10,526 bases of DNA from an uncultured Ruminococcus sp. (GCA_947174085.1 CAMWHN010000055.1:1-10526), one strand, 5' to 3'. Positions 1 through 6,872 are shown, numbered from the stretch's first letter. Made by a program: numbers and translations. Notes: generated from the sequence alone by a model not told the origin.

Positions 1-26
1 AAACAGCTATGCAGAAAGCTTGAATT

Positions 27-953
27 TTAATTATTATAAAAACCGTGCAGATAGCACCAAAGTTTAGTTTTAAAGCCTTGTGTTCCAAAAGTTGTACGAA
101 TACGACAAACGGTTTGATTTTGCAAAAAATCCTGAAAAGTAATTTTATGCCCGATTTGTTCATTGCCAAAGCCGTTATAAACAAGATATTTTGCCTGACA
201 GCCACGACGAGAATATAAATTCCGGAACGTCAAAGCCATTTCTGGTGCATGACGAAAAGAATCATCAAAATCAATATATTTATGACGAGTAATTTTAGCA
301 TTAGTTGCAAGATTATTTTCTTGTTGATAAACATTAGGATTATTCAGTAAATCACTCATATGATAATGACTGACAAGTTTAGAATAATCCTGTACTGTAC
401 CGTATTCTAAAATTTGATTTTTATGAAATTCCGTAGAAAAAGAATCTTGTGGGGTAAAAACACAAATATGATTTTGGTTCACATAAGGATAACGACCAGT
501 AATTTTATATATGAAACTAACAATACCGTCCCACATAGTATTACCAGATTTCACAAAAATATAACCTGTTTCAAAAAGATTATCATAGGTAATATAAGGA
601 AAATCATAAAAATCTTCTATTAAATTTTGCAAGGTCAAATTACTATGCAAACCGGAAGCAAGTTCATTCTGTGTTAATAAAGAAGTAAAACTCTTAGAAT
701 GAATTTTCATAAATTTAATATTATTTTTATAATATAACTGAATATTATCGACCAGACCTAAAAAAATACGGGTGTCATCTAAAAAAATACCAATTCTGTT
801 AATATTCTGTGTCAAATCGCTATCTGCTATAAAACTAGCAGTTATTTCATCATAAGGTGTATAAGCCTCACGTTCTAAAGAAAATGCAATACATTTTGCA
901 TATTCAAAATAAGAATCGCCGTAAAATAAACAAGCGGATAAATTTTGTTTCAT
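27..953 (-). CDS. Baseplate hub-like protein (gpD/XkdQ/Mu gp44 type)
   Basis: This 308-residue protein has the layout of phage late-control D and XkdQ hub proteins, which form the ring at the tail tip between tube and spike. Near the N-terminus SLEREAYTPYDEITASFI (25-42) and the later IGIFLDDTRIFLGLVDNIQL (54-73) form the first beta domain; MKIHSKSFTSLLTQNE (about 82-97) matches the family segment around R-S-x-T-x-L-L. Near the C-terminus HKITFQDFL is followed by VCRIRTTFGTQGFKTKLWCY, the usual final strand pair. No lysozyme or peptidase domain is visible. The ATG has an AGGAGG site 10 bases upstream and overlaps the previous stop by ATGA. Length is slightly short (family about 320-380). Bases 1-26 after its stop contain no start of another gene. 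Confidence 0.62.
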   Translation of the reverse strand: MKQNLSACLFYGDSYFEYAKCIAFSLEREAYTPYDEITASFIADSDLTQNINRIGIFLDDTRIFLGLVDNIQLYYKNNIKFMKIHSKSFTSLLTQNELASGLHSNLTLQNLIEDFYDFPYITYDNLFETGYIFVKSGNTMWDGIVSFIYKITGRYPYVNQNHICVFTPQDSFSTEFHKNQILEYGTVQDYSKLVSHYHMSDLLNNPNVYQQENNLATNAKITRHKYIDFDDSFRHAPEMALTFRNLYSRRGCQAKYLVYNGFGNEQIGHKITFQDFLQNQTVCRIRTTFGTQGFKTKLWCYLHGFYNN

Positions 954-1354
954 GTTAAAATTTCCTCCTGTTCTGAATCATCTTGCATAAGAACAGGCTT
1001 TTGATTTGTATAAAACAGCAAAGAAATTTCTGGTATTTCCTGATTTTCTGTAATAGTATAACCGCAAAGCATTGCATTAGAAAATAATAAATCTCTGATT
1101 GCAAAATTTTGAGAAATAAGCATTGCCTGCGACAATGCATAAATAACTTGCTCCGGTGTTTGACTAGGCAAAATTTTGCCTTTTAATTTTATTCTGATTC
1201 CCATTTCCCAACAAGCTGTTAATAAATTACTGCCGTCTGTTGTACCGGATTCTTTGAGAAAACTGCTTTGAGAAATCTGATAACCAGATAAATCAATTAA
1301 TAAATCTCCAATTTGCACAGGAAATTTTTTTAAATTCTGCATGACAAAACTCAT
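950..1354 (-). CDS. Small phage tail or neck protein, function unclear
   Basis: This 134-residue protein is not recognised with confidence. It has a beta-rich N-terminal half (FPVQIGDLLIDLSGYQISQS and MGIRIKLKGKIL), a central helix (TPEQVIYALSQAM), and a further strand pair (AMLCGYTITENQ, EISLLFYTN). The acidic C-terminus (DDSEQEEILT) is probably flexible. Size and strand pattern would suit a tail tube, tail-assembly or head-closure protein. It overlaps its upstream neighbour by ATGA and its downstream neighbour by ATGA, so it is coupled between the tail-terminator candidate and the hub. If it is the tail tube, the cassette has a minimal tail; otherwise the tube gene is missing from this window. 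Confidence 0.6.
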   Translation of the reverse strand: MSFVMQNLKKFPVQIGDLLIDLSGYQISQSSFLKESGTTDGSNLLTACWEMGIRIKLKGKILPSQTPEQVIYALSQAMLISQNFAIRDLLFSNAMLCGYTITENQEIPEISLLFYTNQKPVLMQDDSEQEEILT

Positions 1355-1737
1355 GATTTCACCTCTGGAATATATAAACCATACAAAGAAAATACAGCAC
1401 TATAAACTAATTTTTGAAGTTTCAAGTCTATTTCCGGCGAATTGGCTTGCATTTGATAAAGCATATAACCAGAATCATGTAATTTTGGAATAATATTATT
1501 ATAAAAAAAATCTAAAATTTTATCACTTGGTGTTGTCATAGGCATTAACACAGAAATTTTTAAATTTGCTGTAAATTCTGAAAAAACAGAATTTAATTTT
1601 ACTTGTTCTGTAGAAATAATAATAAATTTAGTATTAGATTTTTTGGCAACAGGAATCGCATCAAAACAAGTATAAATTTCAAAATCCGGATTATCTGATT
1701 TTAAAATAGTAATTAAATAATTTAGAATTTTCTTCAC
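1351..1737 (-). CDS. Probable tail terminator/completion protein
   Basis: This 128-residue protein (131 if a TTG at 1746 is used) has an N-terminal helix (KKILNYLITILK) followed by alternating strands: FEIYTCFDAIPVAKKSNTKF, IIISTEQVKL, ANLKISVLMPM, then TPSDKILDFFYNNIIPKL and VYSAVFSLYGLYIP. This order (helix, beta sheet, helix, final strands) fits the tail-terminator/neck proteins of the lambda gpU and PBSX XkdJ kind, which cap the tail tube and join it to the head. The gene lies 5 bases after the adaptor gene and overlaps the next gene by ATGA, so the two are probably translationally coupled. No diagnostic motif; assignment is from size, predicted fold and position. Confidence 0.42.
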   Translation of the reverse strand: MKKILNYLITILKSDNPDFEIYTCFDAIPVAKKSNTKFIIISTEQVKLNSVFSEFTANLKISVLMPMTTPSDKILDFFYNNIIPKLHDSGYMLYQMQANSPEIDLKLQKLVYSAVFSLYGLYIPEVKS

Positions 1738-1742
1738 AGAAA

Positions 1743-2099
1743 TCAACCTTTCACAGATAATAAAAATGCTTGGGATTCTGTTAATAAATCACGGCATAAA
1801 TTTCTATAAGAATTAACAAGCTGTTCTGCAAAACGTGCTTGGTGCTCAGAGTCAGATTTCCTTGCAATCGTTCCGGCATAAGTGGCAAGAGCTTTTTCTC
1901 TTGCGCCATAGATTTGAACATAGCGCAAATTTGCAATCGAAGCGACAAGATAACAAAGCCGTACATCACTTTCACTACAACCTTCACGCAAAACAGATTT
2001 GACTTCATGTGAGGAAGAAATTAACAAAGGCAAATATGCATGTGTATCATGTTCACCAGAAAAAAGCGAAAACAAAGACGCTATCATTTGCATATCCAT
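1743..2099 (-). CDS. Probable head-tail connector (adaptor) protein
   Basis: This 118-residue, almost entirely helical protein is consistent with the gp6/YqbG-like adaptor that docks under the portal. The pattern VRLCYLVASIANLRYVQIYG (46-65), with a helix-rich remainder, resembles the family habit of Ala-rich helices with Tyr after an N-terminal helix. It comes directly after the protease (17-base gap, strong AAAGGAGG site 11 bases before ATG), the usual location for the first connector. Similarity is at the level of fold expectation and gene order; I see no diagnostic motif. Confidence 0.55.
   Translation of the reverse strand: MDMQMIASLFSLFSGEHDTHAYLPLLISSSHEVKSVLREGCSESDVRLCYLVASIANLRYVQIYGAREKALATYAGTIARKSDSEHQARFAEQLVNSYRNLCRDLLTESQAFLLSVKG
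1747..1751 (-). promoter_or_regulatory. Shine-Dalgarno choosing GTG over TTG for the next gene
   Basis: AAAGG (minus strand) ends 9 bases before GTG at 1737. A TTG at 1746 is in the same frame but touches the AAAGG itself and so cannot use it. The GTG therefore is the better start for the following gene. Confidence 0.55.
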
Positions 2100-2116
2100 G
2101 AATAAAAAAACCTCCT

Positions 2117-2926
2117 TTATCTTTGCTGGAAATCAGCAAGTTGTACATAAGCTTGTGAAATATCCTGTTTTTGTTCTTCGAGAAGCATTTGTTTAAAATG
2201 CAATAATTCCTGTAAATCCATTTTATCAGTTGCCGTGCGGAGTGCTTTAGAAATTGCGCCGTTAGATTGCTTGCCACAAAGCTGAAAAACTTCTGTTCGC
2301 ATTTGCAATTCTAATTCTGATAAGAGCTGATTTAATTCCGTGCTTGTCTGTGGGAAATTTACTTCATGCTGAAAATGTTTTGTCACACCGGCATTTAACT
2401 GTGCAGGAACGGCAACAAAACTCCATTCATAAGCGTCCTGAATATCATCTAAAATAATATAGCAATATTTATCACCATACTGTTTGCCAATAATATGATT
2501 ACAAGTAGTTTCACGTTTATCAGCTCCGCAGATAGAACAAATTCGTTTTTCTGCACAACAGGAAACACTGACTTCTTTTTTGATACCGCCGTCAATTTCA
2601 CGGATAAAATCCGCATTAGAATCCGTACGAATCATATAGGCATGTGCTTTTAAAGAAATTAATTGTCTGCCGTCTTTGGTAAGTTTATCAGATTTCACAA
2701 GTTCCGTGTCATAAATTCTGGCAGTTTGATTATTAGATTTTAAATTATGGTCAAAAATACCTGTTTTGCCGATAAATAATTTTTGCATTTGTTCTAAAGC
2801 CTGATTAGAAAAGCATTCTAAATCACGGTCAATATTATTATCGCATAAAATCACATCAAATAAATATACTTCATTTTCTTGTAATTCACGTCTGGTGAAC
2901 TGGTTTAATTTTTCAAGATTTGTCAT
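2117..2926 (-). CDS. Prohead protease-like protein with Cys/His knuckle
   Basis: This 269-residue protein resembles the XkdF/HK97 prohead protease class that trims capsid and scaffold during head maturation. Candidate catalytic His60 is in KTGIFDHNLKSN, and candidate Ser120 or Ser122 in KKEVSVSCCAEK. DAYEWSFVAVPAQLNAG (164-180) is the conserved strand and loop after the catalytic core. Between them is a CxxC-x8-CxH cluster (Cys130, Cys133, Cys142, His144), likely a zinc knuckle, also known to me from related clostridial phage proteins. Residues 195-269 are Gln/Glu/Leu-rich and helical, scaffold-like. It starts with AAAGGAT before ATG. It lies downstream of the capsid gene, whereas HK97-like phages usually have protease before capsid. 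Whether it is catalytically active is inference. Confidence 0.72.
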   Translation of the reverse strand: MTNLEKLNQFTRRELQENEVYLFDVILCDNNIDRDLECFSNQALEQMQKLFIGKTGIFDHNLKSNNQTARIYDTELVKSDKLTKDGRQLISLKAHAYMIRTDSNADFIREIDGGIKKEVSVSCCAEKRICSICGADKRETTCNHIIGKQYGDKYCYIILDDIQDAYEWSFVAVPAQLNAGVTKHFQHEVNFPQTSTELNQLLSELELQMRTEVFQLCGKQSNGAISKALRTATDKMDLQELLHFKQMLLEEQKQDISQAYVQLADFQQR

Positions 2927-2953
2927 AAAAAAGCTATCCTTTCAGAATTTTAA

Positions 2954-2996
2954 AATGTTAGCATACAGCAGAGGAGAAATCCTCTGCTATAACATT
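2954..2996 (-). other. Two-tier hairpin after the capsid gene
   Basis: An inner perfect 9-bp stem AGCAGAGGA/TCCTCTGCT with a 4-base loop (2967-2988) is enclosed by a 7-bp stem AATGTTA/TAACATT (2954-2960 with 2990-2996), with an asymmetric internal loop (6 and 1 bases). The outer stem includes part of the capsid stop codon. On the minus strand it is followed by TTTTAAAATT, too weak for a full terminator. It probably protects the capsid mRNA 3' end or partly attenuates downstream genes, raising capsid output relative to the protease. Confidence 0.65.
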
Positions 2997-3993
2997 AAGT
3001 CGCAGGCGTTGTAATCGCAATCATTTTAACAGCATCTGTCATCAGCGTTCGGAAGCCAATATTAACTGAAATGCCAATACAATCAAGCTGTCTGTCAATT
3101 AATTTATCAGTTTCTAAAATAATATCACTGCTTTGAATTTGTTCTAAAGCAAAATCAGTATCTAATCCCAAGATTGTATTATCATCTAATTGAGGACAGT
3201 TAATTAATTTCGTTCCAAATGGCAGACGAATTTCTGTAACGTCTTTAGAAGAAGTTTCTAACATTTGATCCATGACAAGAATTTCTGCCATGACAGACGG
3301 AGAAGCAAGCAAAGCTTTCATAGAAAAGCTTTTAAACTTTCCATAGAGAGAAGCCAAACTAGAATAAGAAAAATTGCTTTTTGTAACAGAAATTTTATTT
3401 GCAATCGTATCGGCAGAATTTTTTAATTCTTGTAAAGCTTTGGAAACAACGCTATTTGCAAGTTGATTGCCAATTCTACGGAGCATTAATGCAAAAACAT
3501 CTAATCTTTGCTGACGGATTGCTTCATAAGACGCTTTTACAGTACGACCATATTTTTGAAGTGTTGTGACAGAATCACTTTCCATAATACTAGAAGACGG
3601 CATTTCTGAACCTGCATTTGTAGTACCATAAGCGACTGCATCGCTTAATACACAACCTTGATAGCGATTAGATTCGCTTTTAGAAACAACAGCTGTTATT
3701 TCAGAAAGTATCGTTTCTTCAATACCTTGCATAACCGCACGGCGAACAAATTCCGGAAATAAAACAGCACTTTCGGTTGTTGTAAAAAATTTTTCTACTC
3801 TGTCGCAGTTTAAGCCATTTACATGAATATCAAAGCGTTTTAACTGACGTTCATAAGCATCTAAATTAGCAAGAGGTGTGTTTGCATATTCTGAACTAGC
3901 GTCAGCATCTTCAAGAGCCTGTAAAAAGCTTTTATTTGCAAGATGATACATACCTTTTTCAAGTTTCACTTGACAATAATTTTCCTGATACAT
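2995..3993 (-). CDS. HK97-fold major capsid protein
   Basis: This 332-residue protein is the probable shell subunit. The N-terminal part (1-70) has KGMYHLANKSFLQALE and TPLANLDAYERQLKRFDI, followed by TTESAVLFPEFVRRAV (72-87), a pattern found at the N-arm/E-loop boundary in capsid proteins of clostridial phages. The middle region has GRTVKASYEAIRQQRLDVF, and the C-terminal half holds LLASPSVMAEILVMDQM, typical of the HK97-fold P and A domains. It has a strong GGAGG site 9 bases before ATG. It follows the portal by 21 bases and is itself followed by a large hairpin. No long N-terminal scaffold (delta) domain is seen; scaffold-like helices may instead lie in the C-terminus of the next gene product. 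Confidence 0.88.
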   Translation of the reverse strand: MYQENYCQVKLEKGMYHLANKSFLQALEDADASSEYANTPLANLDAYERQLKRFDIHVNGLNCDRVEKFFTTTESAVLFPEFVRRAVMQGIEETILSEITAVVSKSESNRYQGCVLSDAVAYGTTNAGSEMPSSSIMESDSVTTLQKYGRTVKASYEAIRQQRLDVFALMLRRIGNQLANSVVSKALQELKNSADTIANKISVTKSNFSYSSLASLYGKFKSFSMKALLASPSVMAEILVMDQMLETSSKDVTEIRLPFGTKLINCPQLDDNTILGLDTDFALEQIQSSDIILETDKLIDRQLDCIGISVNIGFRTLMTDAVKMIAITTPAT

Positions 3994-4014
3994 AGAAATA
4001 AACCTCCATAAAAA

Positions 4015-5166
4015 TTAAATATTTTTTTCAAGTTGTTCTGCCTGCGCATGATAAAGCCGAGCCTGTGCCAATTCGACTTCGTCCTGTAAATTAATATTAT
4101 CCCAGATAATATTAATTTCAGAAAACGAGCCATTTAATTGCAAATAAGTTTTTACAATTTTAGAAATTACAGGTTCTAATAATCTGCGATAATATTCTAA
4201 CTCAGAAGTTAAAATATCGGCTTGTTGTGCAGACATACGCTCTGTAGAAGACCAATTTAACCCAAGTAAAAACGGCGGAATAGAAAGCTTAGAAATTATC
4301 TGTTCTAAAAGCTGTCTGACTGGAATCTCTGTCAAAGGCATTTCACTTTCCGCACCAATCACACGGATATCAATATCACCAACAGAAACAAAATCCCGAA
4401 TTTCGCCGTATTTACTAGCTTGCATACCGGCAGACCATTCTTTAGCGATAGCTTCGGCACGTTCACGAGCATAAGCCATATCACCAGATTCACTGGTAGG
4501 CTTATACGTCACAGCATAGCGAATATTTCCGGCTCTGTCAAAATTCTGCCCGACACATTCATAAATTCTAAGCAAAATATCTGCAAAAATTGGCAAGCCT
4601 TGTAAAAGCGAAACACCATAAATTGCACCGCTAGGCGGTTTCAAAGCAGAGAATAAAATTCTTTCAGGGTATTTCAAAAGAATTTCGCCGTTATTGGTAC
4701 GAATAAAATAATTTCTTTGCATGGGGGAATTGCCTGCTTTTACGCTAATATCTGCAACATTGCCGTTCCAGAGACCTGCAATATGCGAATAATTTTTATC
4801 CAGAACAATTTCACCAACAGCATTGCCATATACTAGTAAACTATCAAGATAGCAATCTAAAAAGCTATAAATAGATTGTCCGGTTAGTCCGACAGGGACA
4901 TTTTTTAAAAAATCATCTAAATTTTTCTGTTGTTTAGAATCATTGCATTCAATTTGAAAAGACCCTGTCAAACGAATGATTTTAGAAATACTTGCATCTA
5001 TAATAGGCACAGTTCGGCGAATTTTTTCAAATAAATCATAAGCATAAAGCTGTACAGGGAAATCTTGAGGTTTTCTTGTGCCAATTGTTTGAACAGTAGG
5101 AAAAACAGGCTTTTGTTTTTTAAAATCTTTCAGATTTTTAAAATTAAATTTCAAACTATTCTTCAC
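4015..5166 (-). CDS. Phage portal protein
   Basis: The portal forms the dodecameric ring at one capsid vertex through which DNA enters and leaves; it contacts the terminase during packaging and the adaptor afterwards. Signatures in this protein of about 383 aa are LLVYGNAVGEIV (110-121), FSALKPPSGAIYGVSLLQGL near 175-195, and LSIPPFLLGLNWSSTERMSA with the downstream ELEYYRRLLEPVI helix near 290-335. The reading begins at a GTG (5166), 5 bases after the terminase stop, but GAGGTG itself would be a good Shine-Dalgarno for TTG at 5154, giving 379 aa; I cannot decide between them. The length is on the short side for portals (often 400-500 aa), matching the compact cassette. Confidence 0.92.
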   Translation of the reverse strand: MKNSLKFNFKNLKDFKKQKPVFPTVQTIGTRKPQDFPVQLYAYDLFEKIRRTVPIIDASISKIIRLTGSFQIECNDSKQQKNLDDFLKNVPVGLTGQSIYSFLDCYLDSLLVYGNAVGEIVLDKNYSHIAGLWNGNVADISVKAGNSPMQRNYFIRTNNGEILLKYPERILFSALKPPSGAIYGVSLLQGLPIFADILLRIYECVGQNFDRAGNIRYAVTYKPTSESGDMAYARERAEAIAKEWSAGMQASKYGEIRDFVSVGDIDIRVIGAESEMPLTEIPVRQLLEQIISKLSIPPFLLGLNWSSTERMSAQQADILTSELEYYRRLLEPVISKIVKTYLQLNGSFSEINIIWDNINLQDEVELAQARLYHAQAEQLEKNI

Positions 5167-5171
5167 CTCGC

Positions 5172-6416
5172 TTATCTGCTCACGCTAAGCGCAATAAAAT
5201 TATCTTGTCTGCCATATAAAATGGTACTGACAAAATAACGCATATCGTCCATAGCGTGGTCATATTCTTTTTTAGGCGCATCGCCAATGCTATTGACATT
5301 CCAGCAATACTGTGTAAATTCACGCAAAATATCTTTACAGGAATCATGAAATTTAATTTGTTCTTGTCGCAACGCATTGCCAACAAATCTAATACCAGAA
5401 ATCACATCATTCTGTGCTTTCATGACTCTGAATTTCTGGTGCGCCCGAATACAAGCAATAAAACTAGCTGCTGACGGGTCAACAACAACGCATTCTATTG
5501 GATAATTACCAGCTAAAATTGTAAGTCCTGTATAATGTTCTTCGTCTGTTTTCTGCATACCCTCACGGCGAGAGTCATAATAATATTCTCGAATCCTGTA
5601 CCAAATGCCATCACATTCGCCCCATAATCCCATAGAAGTTGGGTTTACAGTGCCATAATCGCAGGAAATAATATATTTTTTACATTCTGGAATATTTTTG
5701 ACAACATGAATTTTTTTATCAAACATAGGATAAACAACGCCCTCTGAAACTGTCCACTTGCCTAAAATAAATCTGTCATAAAATACACCGCCATAAGTTC
5801 TCTGATAACGTTCTTTGACAGTCTGAGATAATGACGGATTATCGTCCATAGTAAAATGCAAATATAAAGCATGTTTTTGCTCAGATTTTTTAATCCATTC
5901 TTGATAAAACCAATGATAAGGATTTTCAGGATTACAGTTAAACCAAAGTTTCGCATGATTGACAGAACATCTTGCCAAAGCTTGTTCAACAAAAGACCGA
6001 GGCATTAAAGCAACTTCGTCAAGTAAAACACCATATAATGTCATGCCTTGAATCATAGAAGCAGAACTTTCATCTTTACCGCCGAATAAATAAAATCTAT
6101 TAGTATGATGATACGCCGTAATATCTAAATAATGTTTGCTTAGAAATTGCCGAACTGCAAAACCAGAATCTTCGAGAACAGCTATTAACGGTCTGATTAA
6201 ATTTCTTTCAACAGAAGTAATTGTTTTGCCACAAACTGCAAAAGTCGCATGATTACAAGTTGCCATAGCCCAACAGACAAAACCTAATGACATAGATAAC
6301 GTCTTGCCACTTCTGACAGCTCCGTCACAGATAATAGCATCATAATTTTGATATTCTGGATTTGCCCACCATTGAAGTGCTAATTTTTGTTTTGATGAAA
6401 ATGCATTAAATTTCAT
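5172..6416 (-). CDS. Phage terminase large subunit (PBSX XtmB type)
   Basis: This packaging motor has an N-terminal ATPase and a C-terminal RNase H-like nuclease that cuts concatemeric DNA and pumps it through the portal. With the ATG at 6416 the protein is 414 aa. Walker A GAVRSGKT is at 32-39 and Walker B YGVLLDE at 128-134 (Asp133, Glu134). The probable coupling motif is LWFNCNPENP (158-167). Nuclease acidic residues appear in SCDYGTVNP (Asp254), VVVDPSAAS (Asp314) and DHAMDDMRYF (Asp391/392), so both active sites look intact. The ATG has an AGGTG site 9 bases upstream; a GTG at 6428 would add four residues but lacks a site. It overlaps the TerS-like gene by 11 bases. Intact catalytic residues argue against simple decay of the cassette. 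Confidence 0.94.
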   Translation of the reverse strand: MKFNAFSSKQKLALQWWANPEYQNYDAIICDGAVRSGKTLSMSLGFVCWAMATCNHATFAVCGKTITSVERNLIRPLIAVLEDSGFAVRQFLSKHYLDITAYHHTNRFYLFGGKDESSASMIQGMTLYGVLLDEVALMPRSFVEQALARCSVNHAKLWFNCNPENPYHWFYQEWIKKSEQKHALYLHFTMDDNPSLSQTVKERYQRTYGGVFYDRFILGKWTVSEGVVYPMFDKKIHVVKNIPECKKYIISCDYGTVNPTSMGLWGECDGIWYRIREYYYDSRREGMQKTDEEHYTGLTILAGNYPIECVVVDPSAASFIACIRAHQKFRVMKAQNDVISGIRFVGNALRQEQIKFHDSCKDILREFTQYCWNVNSIGDAPKKEYDHAMDDMRYFVSTILYGRQDNFIALSVSR

Positions 6417-6729
6417 GTGTATTCGCACCTGATTCTGATTCTGGACTAGTTAGAGCTTTTAATAAACTTTCAGAAATAGAATCATCTTGCCCAGCAAGTG
6501 CATATTCATAAAGTTTCTCTAAGGCTTTTTGCCTGTCAAAAAACTGCACCTCAACGCCACCGCCTTTGACACGTTTCACAGAAGAAATATTAAATAACTG
6601 CAATTTGGCAAGCTGTTCTGGAGGGGGAATATCTTCGGCGAATACCAAAGCAACTGCGTCATTAATTTTACCAGATGCTAATTTTTTAAGTCCCTCTATT
6701 ACAAGCTGTTTTTCTGATTTTTTTTTCAC
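6406..6729 (-). CDS. Terminase small subunit-like protein
   Basis: This 107-residue protein directly precedes and overlaps the large terminase, the standard place for TerS, which recognises phage DNA and stimulates packaging. Residues 1-30 look helical and basic. The segment SSVKRVKGGGVEVQFFDRQK followed by ALEKLYEYA resembles the C-terminal part of clostridial TerS proteins that have a short beta hairpin before a helix. No N-terminal helix-turn-helix, as in PBSX XtmA, is visible, so the protein is shorter than classic TerS. The C-terminal 20 residues are acidic and Ser-rich. The GTG start is followed by nine A (6718-6726), a homopolymer where slippage or a sequencing indel could matter. Assignment rests on position plus partial similarity from memory. 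Confidence 0.62.
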   Translation of the reverse strand: MKKKSEKQLVIEGLKKLASGKINDAVALVFAEDIPPPEQLAKLQLFNISSVKRVKGGGVEVQFFDRQKALEKLYEYALAGQDDSISESLLKALTSPESESGANTHEI

Positions 6730-6738
6730 GAAAAGCAA

Positions 6739-6746
6739 CCTCCTTT
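6739..6746 (-). promoter_or_regulatory. Shine-Dalgarno setting the start of the first phage gene
   Basis: AAAGGAGG on the minus strand lies 9 bases before GTG (6727-6729). It argues against the longer reading from 6768, whose start codon would sit inside the terminator hairpin and which has no ribosome binding site. Confidence 0.8.
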
Positions 6747-6757
6747 CACTAGAGCAT

Positions 6758-6796
6758 AAAAAAAGCAAAAACTTGTATCAAATCATACAAGTTTTT
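6758..6796 (-). terminator. Second hairpin terminator, directly upstream of the phage operon
   Basis: A perfect 12-bp stem AAAAACTTGTAT/ATACAAGTTTTT with a 6-base loop (6767-6796) is followed on the minus strand by GC and seven T (6758-6764). It comes after the terminator at 6817-6856 and ends 12 bases before the Shine-Dalgarno of the first phage gene. The plus strand is also hairpin followed by T-rich sequence. Its position means read-through from cellular genes would be stopped before entering the phage cassette. Confidence 0.8.
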
Positions 6797-6810
6797 ATTT
6801 TACGCAAAAA
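6782..6810 (-). promoter_or_regulatory. Possible phage-operon promoter inside the terminator hairpin
   Basis: TATGAT (6782-6787) overlaps the loop of the second terminator; 17 bases upstream is TTTTTG (6805-6810), a poor -35. If used, transcription would start around 6775 inside the hairpin, so the new transcript would lack one arm and escape termination, while read-through RNA would be terminated. No other place between the terminators and the first phage gene offers a better match. This is weak evidence. Confidence 0.25.
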
Positions 6811-6816
6811 TAAACT

Positions 6817-6856
6817 AAAAAAATTAGCATTCTGCACAAAGCAAAATGCTAATTTT
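6817..6856 (-). terminator. Intrinsic terminator after the radical SAM gene
   Basis: An 11-bp perfect outer stem AAAATTAGCAT/ATGCTAATTTT (6846-6856 with 6820-6830) continues inward for five more pairs (one G-U) to a 5-base loop, giving about 16 bp. On the minus strand it runs into seven T (6817-6823). It closes the murA-walJ-rlmH-radical SAM block. The opposite side is also T-rich, so it may act on both strands. Confidence 0.85.
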
Positions 6857-6872
6857 ATTTAAAATTACTAAA

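Noticed and set aside
1781..2277. Minus- and plus-strand short frames overlapping the adaptor and protease genes.
   Set aside because: Out-of-frame shadows; the adaptor and protease have good start sites and continuous structure.
5180..5992. Several short frames on both strands inside the large terminase gene.
   Set aside because: Shadows of the terminase coding sequence, with no motif or start signal of their own.
6730..6768. Longer TerS-like protein starting at 6768.
   Set aside because: That start lies inside a perfect terminator stem and has no Shine-Dalgarno; AAAGGAGG serves the GTG at 6729.
6566..6862. Plus-strand reading frame of 98 codons.
   Set aside because: It is antisense to TerS and both terminators, low in complexity, has no family similarity and no ribosome binding site context.
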